NCBI RefSeq assembly: GCF_900090275.1
Contig: NZ_LT607755.1
Span: forward strand, 4,030,001 to 4,094,000
Length of the DNA: 64,000 nt
Direction of reading: 5' to 3'
From: Micromonospora zamorensis
GTDB lineage: Bacteria > Actinomycetota > Actinomycetes > Mycobacteriales > Micromonosporaceae
Part shown: positions 9,538 to 18,731 of the stretch, piece after piece
How positions within the stretch are numbered: the stretch's first letter is position 1
Layout of the letters: each line of letters begins with the position of its first letter
Notes under the pieces: model-generated
What the model was told of the DNA's origin: nothing
Database searches by the model: none
What the model saw: the letters and a program-made list of their open reading frames with translations, nothing else
Position numbers and translations under genes: made by a program

Positions 9538-12216
9538 TCAGCCTCGGACGTCGAAGTCGACGTCGGTCAGGTCGGCGGCTTCCAGCGTGCTGAGCTGTTC
9601 GTCACTGGGGTCGTCGAGGGCGCTGATGCGCCCGGCGTGCTGCTCGGTCATCGCCTGGAAGACCTTGCGCGCGTACCGGCCGTTGCCGAAGCCTTCGCCG
9701 CGGTCGATGGTGGCGAAGAACTCGGCCAGTCGGTCCTGGGCGCCGTCGGAGAGCCGATAGTCGTGGTCCTTGGCCTGTTTCGCGACGATCCGTGCCATGT
9801 CGACCTCGGAGTAGTCGTCGAAGGTCAGGGTGCGCGAGAACCGGGACGACAGACCCGGGTTGGCGGCGATGAAGTGACGCATCAGGTCGGGGTAGCCGGC
9901 CACGATGACGACGACCGCCTCGCGGTGGTCCTCCATGAGCTTGACCAGCGTGGAAATCGCCTCGCGGCCGAAGTCGCTGCCCTGTCCCTCGGGCACCAGC
10001 GCGTACGCCTCGTCGATGAACAGCACCCCGCCGAGCGCTCGCTCGAACGCGGCCTGGGTCTTGGGTGCGGTGTGCCCGACGTACTCGCCGACGAGCATGC
10101 CGCGGTCGACCTCGACGAGATGGCCGCTGCTGAGCATGCCCAGCGCGGCGAGCAGTTGACCGTAGAGCCGGGCGACGGTCGTCTTGCCGGTGCCGGGGTT
10201 GCCGGCGAACACCAGGTGCCGGGACATCGGCGGGGGTGCCAGGCCGGCCTCGCGGCGCCGTTTCACCAGGTGCATCAGTTTGACCATCGTCCCGACGTCC
10301 TGCTTGACGCGGGTGAGCCCGATCAGCTCGTCGAGTTGGTCGAGCAGCGGCTGCAGCTCGACGGTGTCGGGCTGCAGGGCGATGCCGGCCGCCGAGGTGG
10401 CGACCGTCGCCGAGGCAACGCCCGCCGCCGGAACGGCGACCGAGGGCCAGCGCGCCGCGCCGACCCCCGAGCTGTGACATTCGGTGAAGGTCGCCGACGC
10501 CCGGTCGCCCTGGCTGACGTCCTCGTCCGTTTCGCGTACGGCACACCGGTGGAACGCCGGGTCGGCGTCGTCGCCGATGTATATGGCGGGATATCCGGTA
10601 CGCGAGAACGTCGAGTCGGCGATGCTGCCGTGGGCGCCCGCTCCGAAATAGATGCCGTTCTTCTTCGTGTCGGTGACCGTCAGTCGCCGCACTGACGGGC
10701 GCGCGCCGGTCCAGACAGCTATCCCGCTGCCACCGATCTCGGCGACCTCGCAGTCGTCGAGCATCGGTTCGGCGTCGACATCGATGAAGATGCCGGCGGC
10801 ACCGCAGCCGCGTACGGCGGTGCGCGTGATCGCCGGGGCGGCACCGGCCGCGATCTCCACTCCGGTCTGGGCGATGTCGCGGATGACGCAGTCCTGCAGC
10901 AGCGGCCGGTGCGGGGTGTCGACCCGTACACCGGTGTGGCACCTGGCCACGGTCAGCCCGCGCAGCTGGGCGTCGGCGGTCTCGTCGATCTGGATGCCGC
11001 CCAGCTCGGCCCGCTCGACCCGGCCGCCGCGCACGTGCAGGATCGCCGCACCGGAGGCGCGCACGCCCAGCTCGGAGGTGCCCTCGACGGTGACGTCGAG
11101 CAGGGTGACCGCCGCCGCGCCGGTCAGGTGCACGGCGGTGAACCCGCAGTTGGTCACGGCGCTGTCGCGCATCAGCAGCCGGCTGGCGCCCACCGCGAAG
11201 ACGCCGTTGGCGGCAGCGGTGCTCAGCGCGCCGCCGGTCCAGCGAACCTCGGCGTCGTCGAGAAGGGCGAGCCCGGTCTGCACGCTGTCGGTCACTGTGG
11301 AATTGCGTACGCCCAGCCGGCTGTGCTGGGTTGCCAGCACCCCGGAGGTGCCGGCCCGGTTCACGGTGGTGTCCACCAGCAGCGCGCCGGACGTGCCGCC
11401 GGTGACGAGCCCGGCCGCGCCGGTACGGCTGATCTCGCAGTTACGCACGACGACGCCGGTGCCCTCCGGCGGCTCGGCGATCTCGTGGTCGTCGGCTCGT
11501 CCGGGCCGCACGGTCGCCCACCAGGCGCGGTCGCCGGGCAGGTTGCCGAGCACGCGAACGCCGTCGCCGCCGACGTCGTGCACCTGGCTGCCGGACAGGC
11601 GCAACACGCTGGCGTCGCGGACCTCGATGCCGGCCTCGGCGGCTCCGCCGATGTCGCAACCGGTGAGCACAGCCGAGGCGTTCCCAGCGAGGCGGACCGC
11701 GACCCCCGGGGTGTCGGTGAGCACGGCGTCGGTGAGGGTGAGCACGGCCGACCCGGTCGCGGCCACCGCCGCTCCCGTGACCCGCAGCCGTTCGGCGTCG
11801 AGCCTGGCCCCGTCGACCACGCCCACCGCGACGCCCTCGGCGCCGTCCACCGAGCAGCCGGTCAGCCGGGCCGTGGCACGGCCGGTGAGCTGCACCGACC
11901 CGGCGGCGACACGGCTGTCCTCCAGGTTCAGGTGTCCGGAGGTGACTGTGACATCGCCGCGGATCGTCAGGCCGCGCGCGGTGACCGTGCCGGCGCGCAC
12001 CATCAGGGCGGGCCCTTCGGCCGCGACCAGCTCGACCAGACCGTCCACGTTCTCGGCCATGACGGTGACCGTGCCGTCCAGCACGAGGCACTCGCGGTAG
12101 GTGCCGGCCGCCACCGCCACGACAGTGCCCGGCTTGGCGGCGCGCACGGCCGCACCGATCGTGCGGTGCCGGCTCCACGCCCGGGTGGAGACCCGTTCGA
12201 TCTTGGCCGCGGCCAC
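9538..12216 (-). CDS. Right-handed beta-helix / EccA-like AAA+ ATPase fusion
   Basis: 892 residues from a GTG one base after the stop of the upstream gene, indicating translational coupling. Residues ~20-590 are a long parallel beta-helix of pectate-lyase type: repeated short strands such as GVEIAAGAAPAITRTAVRGC, many G-V/N-S/T turns, and no secretion signal. The C-terminal ~290 residues form a CbbX/EccA-type AAA+ module. It has LDELIGLTRVKQDV, Walker A GNPGTGKTT near residue 675, Walker B LFIDEAYAL near 735, and the sensor-bearing FGNGRYARKVF. In mycobacteria EccA is a cytosolic AAA+ with a TPR N-terminus that acts on ESX substrates. Here the TPR part is replaced by a beta-helix. Conserved operon position next to eccC supports an ESX role. 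Confidence 0.88.
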   Translation of the reverse strand: MAAAKIERVSTRAWSRHRTIGAAVRAAKPGTVVAVAAGTYRECLVLDGTVTVMAENVDGLVELVAAEGPALMVRAGTVTARGLTIRGDVTVTSGHLNLEDSRVAAGSVQLTGRATARLTGCSVDGAEGVAVGVVDGARLDAERLRVTGAAVAATGSAVLTLTDAVLTDTPGVAVRLAGNASAVLTGCDIGGAAEAGIEVRDASVLRLSGSQVHDVGGDGVRVLGNLPGDRAWWATVRPGRADDHEIAEPPEGTGVVVRNCEISRTGAAGLVTGGTSGALLVDTTVNRAGTSGVLATQHSRLGVRNSTVTDSVQTGLALLDDAEVRWTGGALSTAAANGVFAVGASRLLMRDSAVTNCGFTAVHLTGAAAVTLLDVTVEGTSELGVRASGAAILHVRGGRVERAELGGIQIDETADAQLRGLTVARCHTGVRVDTPHRPLLQDCVIRDIAQTGVEIAAGAAPAITRTAVRGCGAAGIFIDVDAEPMLDDCEVAEIGGSGIAVWTGARPSVRRLTVTDTKKNGIYFGAGAHGSIADSTFSRTGYPAIYIGDDADPAFHRCAVRETDEDVSQGDRASATFTECHSSGVGAARWPSVAVPAAGVASATVATSAAGIALQPDTVELQPLLDQLDELIGLTRVKQDVGTMVKLMHLVKRRREAGLAPPPMSRHLVFAGNPGTGKTTVARLYGQLLAALGMLSSGHLVEVDRGMLVGEYVGHTAPKTQAAFERALGGVLFIDEAYALVPEGQGSDFGREAISTLVKLMEDHREAVVVIVAGYPDLMRHFIAANPGLSSRFSRTLTFDDYSEVDMARIVAKQAKDHDYRLSDGAQDRLAEFFATIDRGEGFGNGRYARKVFQAMTEQHAGRISALDDPSDEQLSTLEAADLTDVDFDVRG

Positions 12217-12217
12217 C

Positions 12218-12991
12218 TCAGGACGCACAGTTCGCCCGCACCTGGGCCAGGACGATCCGCGCCTGCTTGGCCCCGGAGGCGTCCTTCGCGTCGAGCCGCA
12301 CGGCGATCTGGTTGCGGTGCACCGGGAAGGTCCCGACGCCGACCCAGGTCCCGGCGGCCTTGCGCTGGTCGACAGTGAAGTTGGCGTACGGCGTGCCGGA
12401 GGTCCCGGTGGTGATCGTGTATTTGACGCCGTCGGCGAGTGTGGTTCCGGGCACCGCCGGCACGTAGACGCCGACCTGGCAGGAGGTGATGCGCTCGCCG
12501 GTGCTGAACGACCATGTCGCCGTCTGCGGCTGGGTCTGCTCCGCGGTGGGCAGGGGCAGCGTCTGGAACGTGCCGCGGCAGCCGTCCTGCTTCCAGCCGC
12601 CGGTGCCGATCGTCCGCCACTGCGCGGTGCGGCCCTGGGCGTCGAACCCGCGGTCGGCACGCGCCTCGCAGTCCCAGCCGGCGACCCCGGTGAAGCCCGC
12701 GACCGGCGGGGCCGAGCTGGCCGGTGCCTTGCCCTTGAAAGCCGCCTTCTGGGCGGGGCTCATCGGCTTGACCAGGTGCCAGAACACCCCGACGACGACG
12801 GCGCCCACCGCTACCAGCGCGGTCACGGTGATCAGCGTCGGCAGCCGGACGGTCCTCCGCTCACTCGCCGGACGCTCGGCCGCGTGTTCGACGAAGGCCC
12901 GGACGAACTGGCCGCGCCGGCTGAGCTCCTCGGACGCCCGGTGCTCGACGTCCGGCCCGGCCGGATGTTCAGTTCTCGTTGCCCCAGTCAT
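12218..12991 (-). CDS. Single-pass membrane protein with golvesin-like extracellular domain
   Basis: 257 residues, ATG with GGAGC just upstream. The cytoplasmic N-terminus (~60 residues, charged) is followed by one membrane helix, LITVTALVAVGAVVVGVFW. An outside domain with several Cys residues follows. Its tail (TYANFTVDQ-type strand PYANFTVDQRKAAGTWVGVG, then a basic strand and IVLAQVRANC) resembles golvesin/xanthan-lyase carbohydrate-binding sandwiches. It is the first gene of the ESX-like operon and could take the place of EccB, the usual single-pass periplasmic component, but no EccB homology is visible. Specific function unknown. Confidence 0.75.
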   Translation of the reverse strand: MTGATRTEHPAGPDVEHRASEELSRRGQFVRAFVEHAAERPASERRTVRLPTLITVTALVAVGAVVVGVFWHLVKPMSPAQKAAFKGKAPASSAPPVAGFTGVAGWDCEARADRGFDAQGRTAQWRTIGTGGWKQDGCRGTFQTLPLPTAEQTQPQTATWSFSTGERITSCQVGVYVPAVPGTTLADGVKYTITTGTSGTPYANFTVDQRKAAGTWVGVGTFPVHRNQIAVRLDAKDASGAKQARIVLAQVRANCAS

Positions 12992-13162
12992 GCTGCTCCG
13001 CGCTCGGCTTGCCGGTGTGTAGCTGACCCGGATCATCGCGCACGCTGCGGGGACGCGGCCAAGCCCCGCGAACAGGGGACATGTGCCGGTCCACCCGCGT
13101 GGCAGGGTCAAGCAGCGAAGGCTCCAACGGCTGGCGTACCAGCCCGCGCAGTGACGCGCAAC

Positions 13163-13199
13163 GGAGTGGAACCATTACCGTCGGTAATGGTTCCACTCC
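13163..13199. promoter_or_regulatory. 37-bp near-perfect palindrome
   Basis: Two 18-bp arms (13163-13180 and 13182-13199, core ACCATTACCG / CGGTAATGGT) surround a single T. It lies in the 310-bp gap between the end of the M20 peptidase gene and the start of the ESX-like operon, both on the minus strand. A one-base loop makes a hairpin poor and no T-run follows, so a dimeric-repressor operator for the ESX operon is more likely than a terminator. The rest of 12992-13301 shows no gene. Confidence 0.6.
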
Positions 13200-13301
13200 A
13201 TTGTCAATGCGCCTCGCACCCCGTTGGCACTTACCCCGAGTCGAGGCGTCGTGCCACCGCGCGTGTCCTCTGGTGCGTGCTGAACTTCCGCGTCACAGGC
13301 G

Positions 13302-16241
13302 TCACACGATGGAGATCGACCGCACCTGGGTGTTGCCCTTGGTGTCGACGTACACCTTGTAATCGCCGACGGCGTAAGTGCCAGCAGCGTTGTTGTTGAT
13401 GGTGAACGTGCCCGTCACAGCAGACTCGCTGCCGTCGATGCGGGTCTGCTTCACCGTGATGGTCAACTCGTTGGTGTTGCCCTTCAGCTTCTTGACCACC
13501 GCCGACGGCTTCGCGTCGACGGCCGCGTTGGCGACCGTCACGTAGACGGCGTCGGGTGACGAGAACTCCGCGTTCTTCTGCCCATCACCGAACACGAAGA
13601 AGCCCCGCTGTTCGACGGCACCGCGCCCCGGGAACGGATCCGGGTTGGAGGCCAGGTACGTCGGGTTGAGCTTGTACAGGTCCGTCTTGGAATCCGCGAG
13701 GACGGGCTTCACCCCGGCGTACGGCGCATCGGTGATCGCGAGGTTGACCGACAGGTAGATGGCGTTGGGGTTGGTGGCCGAGATGCGCGAGGAGAAGTAC
13801 TTGTCCGCGCTCTGCCCCGCGGGAACGGCCAGCGGCACAACCGCGCCGCCGACGAGGATGTTGAACTGGAAGCCGCCGTAGCCTCCGGCGACGAACTTCG
13901 CCCAAGCCGCGTCCGACATGTGGTCGGGGCGCTCCACCTTGAACTCCAGACGCATCGGCGCCACGTACGAGTTGTTCAGGTACTCGGCGTCGTTCAGGGG
14001 CAGGTAGACCCCTCCCGGCTCGTGGCCCAGTGCGAAGGCCGCCTGCGTCGGGGCCGTGTTGCCGCGCCCGTTCCACATCGGGATATTGAACGAGGTGGCG
14101 CCGAGCAGTGCCTGGTTGCCCAGCTGGTTCGCGCCGACAGTCGGCGACGCGTCCTTGTAGGTTCCGATCGTGACGTCGAGCAGGTCGAGGTCCGCGCGGT
14201 CGGCGTTCAGCCCCGGCATGTCCGCCCACATGAACTTGGCGCCGGCGGGCCCGGAGTAGCGGGCCATCTCCAACATGCCGTCGGCCATGATCTTGGTCAT
14301 CTGCACTGCCGAGTCGACCTTCATCCGCTCGTTGGCCGTGTGCCACCAGCGCTCGTTACCCGGGATGACGGCGCCGAAGGCAGTCATCTTGTTGCGGAAG
14401 TTGCTGGCCAGCGTGCCACCGGTCGTGCCCTGTGGGTACACCACGTCCCGGAGGGAATACGGATCCGCGAACTCCTGCGGGCTGTGGTCGATGGAGGCCT
14501 GGTAGCTCCCGAACTGAAGAGCCGTCAGCGGGTTGTCGTGAGTGACGTACAACCCGGCGCCGATGGGCGAGCCAAGGCTGCCGATGGTGAACCCCTTCGA
14601 CTGGAAGGCGTCCGTGACCGCCGCCGTCGCCTGGCCGGAGTCAGCCGCGTTGAGGTGCATGCTGCGCACGTACATCGGCATGCTGAGGCTGCCGGAGGCG
14701 TCCGTGTAGAAGCGCGTCGGGGTCTCTGAATTGATGTTTCCCATGAGGGCGAAGGTCAGGTTCGGCGTGCCGTTGCTCGCGTTGCGCAACAGGTTCGCCG
14801 GGATGCCCATGTACTTCCCGATGTAGGCCTCGCCTTCGACACCGTCGCGGAAGAACAGGTCGGCGATGCCGTCGGCGGCCTTCTTCAACTGCATGTCGGC
14901 GGCCGTGTCTCCCAAGGAGCCGAGCCCCTTGGAGAGGAGGAACATCCCCCACACGACGGCGTTCTTGCCGTACTGCGGGGTCGGCATCTCCATCGCGACA
15001 TCGGTGTTGATCTCCAGCGTCAGCGAGTCGCCGCTGATCGTGGTCTGAACCTTGGGCGTGGTGCCGGAAGCAGCCGGGAGCCAACCCTTCGTGGTCGCGG
15101 CGGCGACGATCGCCGACACGAACCGGTCGCGCTCAGCGGAGCCGGCCCCCGCCACGTCGAGGGTGAAGATCGCCCGCGAGGCGATCTGCGTGGTGCTGCC
15201 GTAGGCGATGTCCTTGAGCGTCGGGTCGCCTTCGCGCAGTGTGACGCCAGCCGTGGCATCCGTCAGCCGGAAGGCCTTGGCGCTGTCCGCGGACAAGCTC
15301 ATCGACACCGCCGGGGTCACCGATCCGGAGTTGCCGACGATGACCGGGAACCGCGAGTCGGAGGTGTAGGCCGCGATCGGGGTTTCTTCCCGATTGAGGT
15401 TCTTGTAGGCCCAGTTGTCGTAGAAGCTCGGGTTCGAGTTGTACGGGATGGACTGGAAATTGGCGGTGTTCGCCGCCGTGGGCGTGCCGGGACCGCCGTC
15501 TTCGTAGATTCCCATGACGATGCGGATGCGTCGGTCGAGGGGCAACCCCGCCTTGAGCAGCGCCTTGGCCGCGAGCAGCGTCGCCAGCGTCGGACCGCTG
15601 TCGTCCTGAATGCCCGCCCCGTAGACCCAGCCGTCCTGGACATAGGGCGAGTGGTAGGCACCAGGAGTGCCGAGGTTGCCGTCGGCGTCCCGCCAGCGCG
15701 CCAGCTGCGCCGGCGAAACGGAAGCCGTCGGCGAGTCGAGGTGACTCAACGCCATGACCATTTCCGGGGCGTCCGGGTCACCGATCTCCGCGTAGACGTA
15801 CTTGTCGGCTTGGCGTTGGACGACCACCGGGAACCCCAGGTCAGTGGCCAGCTTGACCACCCAGGCGAGCTTGGCGACCTTGCGGTCGTACTCGTTCTGG
15901 TTGGCTTCGGTGTTGCTGACCGGGAAGGGGTACTCCGTCGCGGCCGTGCCGCCCCGGGAGATGGAGTCGTAGCTCGACCCGTCCAGCATCGCCCCGACCA
16001 GACTGAGCGGGTTGTAGGTGCCGTCCCCCGCCCGCGCGCTGCTGACGCGTCCAGCCAACGCCTCGACTTCCGCGTGGATCGCGTCGCGCTCGGCGTCGGT
16101 CACCGACAGGTCGTAGGTGACACTCGGCTGGAAGCGCTTTTCGCCGGAGCTGGTCGGGGACGCGCTTGCCGGGGGCGCAACGGTCGCCACGAGGGTCACG
16201 GCGAGCAGGACGGACAAGGTTAAAGTCGGTCTATCTCTCAT
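13302..16241 (-). CDS. Secreted M20-family (PepV-like) metallopeptidase
   Basis: 979 residues, ATG with GGAG six bases upstream. A clear Sec signal peptide ends near ASASPTS (residues 1-28). M20 features are H-L-D near residue 165, the GIQDDSGPTLA motif near 217 (metal-bridging Asp), IYEDGG near 247 in place of the usual DEE/EE pair, and a late HTANERM near 635 that matches the final metal-ligand His of dipeptidases. The C-terminal ~150 residues look like a beta-sandwich (KLKGNTNELTITVKQ). The protein is about twice the usual PepV length because of long insertions. It probably hydrolyses peptides outside the cell. Not obviously linked to its neighbours. Confidence 0.82.
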   Translation of the reverse strand: MRDRPTLTLSVLLAVTLVATVAPPASASPTSSGEKRFQPSVTYDLSVTDAERDAIHAEVEALAGRVSSARAGDGTYNPLSLVGAMLDGSSYDSISRGGTAATEYPFPVSNTEANQNEYDRKVAKLAWVVKLATDLGFPVVVQRQADKYVYAEIGDPDAPEMVMALSHLDSPTASVSPAQLARWRDADGNLGTPGAYHSPYVQDGWVYGAGIQDDSGPTLATLLAAKALLKAGLPLDRRIRIVMGIYEDGGPGTPTAANTANFQSIPYNSNPSFYDNWAYKNLNREETPIAAYTSDSRFPVIVGNSGSVTPAVSMSLSADSAKAFRLTDATAGVTLREGDPTLKDIAYGSTTQIASRAIFTLDVAGAGSAERDRFVSAIVAAATTKGWLPAASGTTPKVQTTISGDSLTLEINTDVAMEMPTPQYGKNAVVWGMFLLSKGLGSLGDTAADMQLKKAADGIADLFFRDGVEGEAYIGKYMGIPANLLRNASNGTPNLTFALMGNINSETPTRFYTDASGSLSMPMYVRSMHLNAADSGQATAAVTDAFQSKGFTIGSLGSPIGAGLYVTHDNPLTALQFGSYQASIDHSPQEFADPYSLRDVVYPQGTTGGTLASNFRNKMTAFGAVIPGNERWWHTANERMKVDSAVQMTKIMADGMLEMARYSGPAGAKFMWADMPGLNADRADLDLLDVTIGTYKDASPTVGANQLGNQALLGATSFNIPMWNGRGNTAPTQAAFALGHEPGGVYLPLNDAEYLNNSYVAPMRLEFKVERPDHMSDAAWAKFVAGGYGGFQFNILVGGAVVPLAVPAGQSADKYFSSRISATNPNAIYLSVNLAITDAPYAGVKPVLADSKTDLYKLNPTYLASNPDPFPGRGAVEQRGFFVFGDGQKNAEFSSPDAVYVTVANAAVDAKPSAVVKKLKGNTNELTITVKQTRIDGSESAVTGTFTINNNAAGTYAVGDYKVYVDTKGNTQVRSISIV

Positions 16242-16515
16242 GAAAACTCCAGAACAGGGGGAAGATCAGTAGCGACAGCACACACCAGCCGTGCCGCCAG
16301 TGGCCCTCGGAGTGGGATATCTTGAGGATCATCTGAGAATCCGCCTGTGCCGTCAGCACAGCCGCAGCCGGGACGGCGCCCAGCACGGTGACCTCGACCA
16401 GGGCACCATCGCGACCAAACCGGCGGGCGGTTCTTCTGCGATCACCGCGGCAGGCCGAGCGCGCGCAGAACGGCGGACTGCTTTGTGTCGGTTGGCCGTG
16501 GGAGACTCTCGCGCC

Positions 16516-17163
16516 GTGGACGTTGACGAGTTTTGGGCGGTCGTGGAGTCGGCCGGGGCGGGTCTCGACGGGCGGACCGGCGACGACGGTGAGGCGGTTG
16601 CCGCGGCGCTGGTGACGCGCTTGGCCGCAACATCATCGGAGCGCATCCTCGAGTTCCAGGAGCTGTTCGATCAGCTCCATGACGCCCTCTACCGCTGGGA
16701 CGTGTGGGCGGCTGCATACCTGATCGGCGGAGGATGCTCGGACGACAGCTTTATCGATTTCCGGGCGGGAGTCATCGCGCTAGGGCGCGAGTGGTATGAG
16801 CGCGTCCTGGCCTCCCCCGACGGACTGGCTGACCATCCCGTGGTACGACAAGCGGCGGCCGAGGAAGACGACGGCGCGTTGTTCGCCGAGTCGGTGAACT
16901 ACGTAGCCAGCAAGGCCTACGAGCAGGTCACGGAGGGTGATGACGACGAGTTCTACGAAGCGATGAAGGCTCGCGAACACGTTGCGGTCGGCATCGACGA
17001 GGCCCGCGAGCCCGACATGGGTGAGGACTTCGACTTCGACAACGATGACGAGATGCGGAGGCGGCTACCCCGGATGGCCGAGCTGTTCCTCGATCCCCCG
17101 TACTCCGCGACGCCGACCCCACCGACAAGGCTGAGGTCTGTCGGCAACTCGGTCTCCGGCTGA
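16516..17163 (+). CDS. DUF4240 family protein with replaced C-terminus
   Basis: 215 residues from a GTG; the product begins MDVDEFWAVVESAG, the typical DUF4240 opening, and continues with EFQELFDQLHDALYRWDVWAAAYLI and an FRAGVIALGREWYERVL block. DUF4240 proteins are small cytosolic proteins of unknown function, common in actinobacteria. The last ~21 codons (from 17101) lie inside the recombinase/tRNA repeat and read it in another frame. The native C-terminus has therefore been lost or replaced. The upstream 274 bp (16242-16515), divergent from the peptidase, holds no other gene. Confidence 0.75.
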   Translation: MDVDEFWAVVESAGAGLDGRTGDDGEAVAAALVTRLAATSSERILEFQELFDQLHDALYRWDVWAAAYLIGGGCSDDSFIDFRAGVIALGREWYERVLASPDGLADHPVVRQAAAEEDDGALFAESVNYVASKAYEQVTEGDDDEFYEAMKAREHVAVGIDEAREPDMGEDFDFDNDDEMRRRLPRMAELFLDPPYSATPTPPTRLRSVGNSVSG

Positions 17164-17246
17164 CCTGCCAGCCCGAAAACGCAGACGGTGCGCGCTGAAG
17201 TTGATTTCAGCACGCACCGTGGAGCAAATATCTGGTGTCCGAGGGG
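17101..17246 (+). repeat. Recombinase 3' end plus tRNA-Leu tip, copy 1 (attachment-site-like)
   Basis: This 146-bp segment matches 29027-29172 without gaps at about 90% identity (14 mismatches counted by eye). In one plus frame it encodes the last ~32 codons of a large serine recombinase (LRDADPTDKAEVCRQLGLRL, then stop). It ends with TGGTGTCCGAGGGG, the last 14 bases of the tRNA-Leu gene in antisense. This is what remains of an integrase-att junction. Confidence 0.8.
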
Positions 17247-17654
17247 CAACACGACCCATTGCCCCACCGCCGATGACGCTCAGCGCAACTCTGAAGCCCG
17301 CGCAAGTCTAGCCGTGCTGGTGACCTCTTTGGCGGAGCCGAAGAGGCCATCAACCGAAAATCCCTGTTCAGGGCATTGCCCGTGGAATCGGCGTCCTAAG
17401 GGATGTCTCGTAACTGGGTGAAGGCGTTGCTCGGCGACGAACCGGTGGTCAGCCGGCGAGGATGATGTTGTGGAGGTTGGCGATGCCGGAAGCGGCGTCG
17501 GCCAATGTGTGGCCGGCGCGGCGGTAGTCGCGCAGGATGAGGGCTTCCTTCCAATCCGGCAGATCACTGCCGTCAGACGGCTTGCGGTACGCCATGATCA
17601 CCTCGGGGTGACCAGAACGCATGACCCCGTGGTCGAGTTGCGATGATGTTGTGG
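17247..17654. other. Non-coding or decayed stretch beside the att-like repeat
   Basis: No intact gene. A short minus-strand frame ending at 17449 (product containing DLPDWKEALILRDYRRAGHT) has a coding-like look but no recognised family. The line at 17395-17415 (GGGATGTCTCGTAACTGGG) resembles an insertion-sequence end. Bases ~17331-17400 resemble 19148-19217. I read it as eroded mobile-element sequence. Confidence 0.35.
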
Positions 17655-18731
17655 TCAACCGCGCGGCGCTCGGTCCGCAGGAGCGTCGCGACGCTGAGCT
17701 GCACGGCTCGGCGGTGCGGGGATGGTGCCGTCAGCACGAGTCGTGGCCGCCGCAGTCGCAGCCGCAGCCTTGGATGTGCGGCGGTGGAGCGTGAGAGTCA
17801 TGACCAGCACGACCAGCGCTCCGACGATCAGCCCGAGGATCGCGCTGGCCACCGTGTTGACGAGCCAGCCGACGAGCCCGCCGAGAACACCCGTGGCGTC
17901 GTGGGCAGCGACCTCCACGTCATGCACGGCCTCGTACAGGAAGTGCAGGTTCAGCTCGTTCGTGCCTAGCAGCAGGATGTGCCCGCCCACCCACAGCATC
18001 GCCGCGGTGCCGACTACCGTCAGCACGGTGAGGACAACCGGCATCGCCCTCACCAGACCGCGGCCGAACGTCGCGACGGCGCCGGAACGTTGCGACAGGC
18101 GCAGCCCGGCGTCGTCCATCTTTACGATCAGGGCCACCACGCCGTACACCAGGACGGTTATGACGACGGCGACGACAGCCAGGATCGCCAGGCGGGACCA
18201 GAACGCCTCATCGATCACCTCGTTAAGGCTGATGACCATGATCTCCGCCGAGAGGATCAGGTCGGTTCGTACCGCCCCAGACACCAGTGTCGTCTCGTCC
18301 TGCACCTTCTCCTCGCCCGCGCCGGAGGCACCGTGATGGGCGATCTTGGCCCACACCTTCTCCGCGCCTTCATAACAGAGGTAGGCGCCGCCGAGCATGA
18401 GGATCGGAGTGAGCAGCCAAGGCACGAACTGACTGAGCAGCAGCACCGCCGGCAGGATGATGAAGAACTTGTTGCGCAGCGACCCCACGGCAATTCGTTT
18501 GATAATCGGCAACTCGCGCTCGGCCGCCAGGCTCCGCACGTACTGCGGCGTGACGGCAGCATCGTCGACGACGACGCCCGCAGCCTTGGCGCCGGCCTTC
18601 GCGGCGGCCGCCCCGATGTCATCGATCGACGCGGCAGCGGCCCGGGCCAGCACCGCCACGTCATCCAGCAGGGCTACGAGTCCACCGGCCAAGGGAGGGT
18701 CCTTCCAGGGTTGCGGGTCGAACTGGCCCAT
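17655..18731 (-). CDS. DUF808 (YedI-like) inner-membrane protein
   Basis: 358 residues from ATG at 18731. The N-terminus GGLVALLDDVAVLARAAAAS, then the DDIGAAAAKAGAKAAGVVVD block and TPQYVRSLAAERELPIIKRI are hallmarks of DUF808. About six membrane helices follow (for example FFIILPAVLLLSQFVPWLL and LAILAVVAVVITVLVYGVV). The C-terminus is a basic, Ala/Arg-rich tail. Family function is not known. The gene stands alone on the minus strand just inside the putative mobile segment. Confidence 0.9.
   Translation of the reverse strand: MGQFDPQPWKDPPLAGGLVALLDDVAVLARAAAASIDDIGAAAAKAGAKAAGVVVDDAAVTPQYVRSLAAERELPIIKRIAVGSLRNKFFIILPAVLLLSQFVPWLLTPILMLGGAYLCYEGAEKVWAKIAHHGASGAGEEKVQDETTLVSGAVRTDLILSAEIMVISLNEVIDEAFWSRLAILAVVAVVITVLVYGVVALIVKMDDAGLRLSQRSGAVATFGRGLVRAMPVVLTVLTVVGTAAMLWVGGHILLLGTNELNLHFLYEAVHDVEVAAHDATGVLGGLVGWLVNTVASAILGLIVGALVVLVMTLTLHRRTSKAAAATAAATTRADGTIPAPPSRAAQRRDAPADRAPRG

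Noticed and set aside
5600..9760. Long plus-strand frame opposite eccC
   Set aside because: The product is a low-complexity Arg/Gly/Ala shadow, while the minus strand encodes clear FtsK-type ATPase motifs.
12217..12660. N-terminal extension of the beta-helix/AAA+ gene to an upstream start
   Set aside because: The extra 148 codons would overlap the upstream membrane-protein gene entirely in a shadow frame. The coupled GTG at 12216 fits the family sequence.
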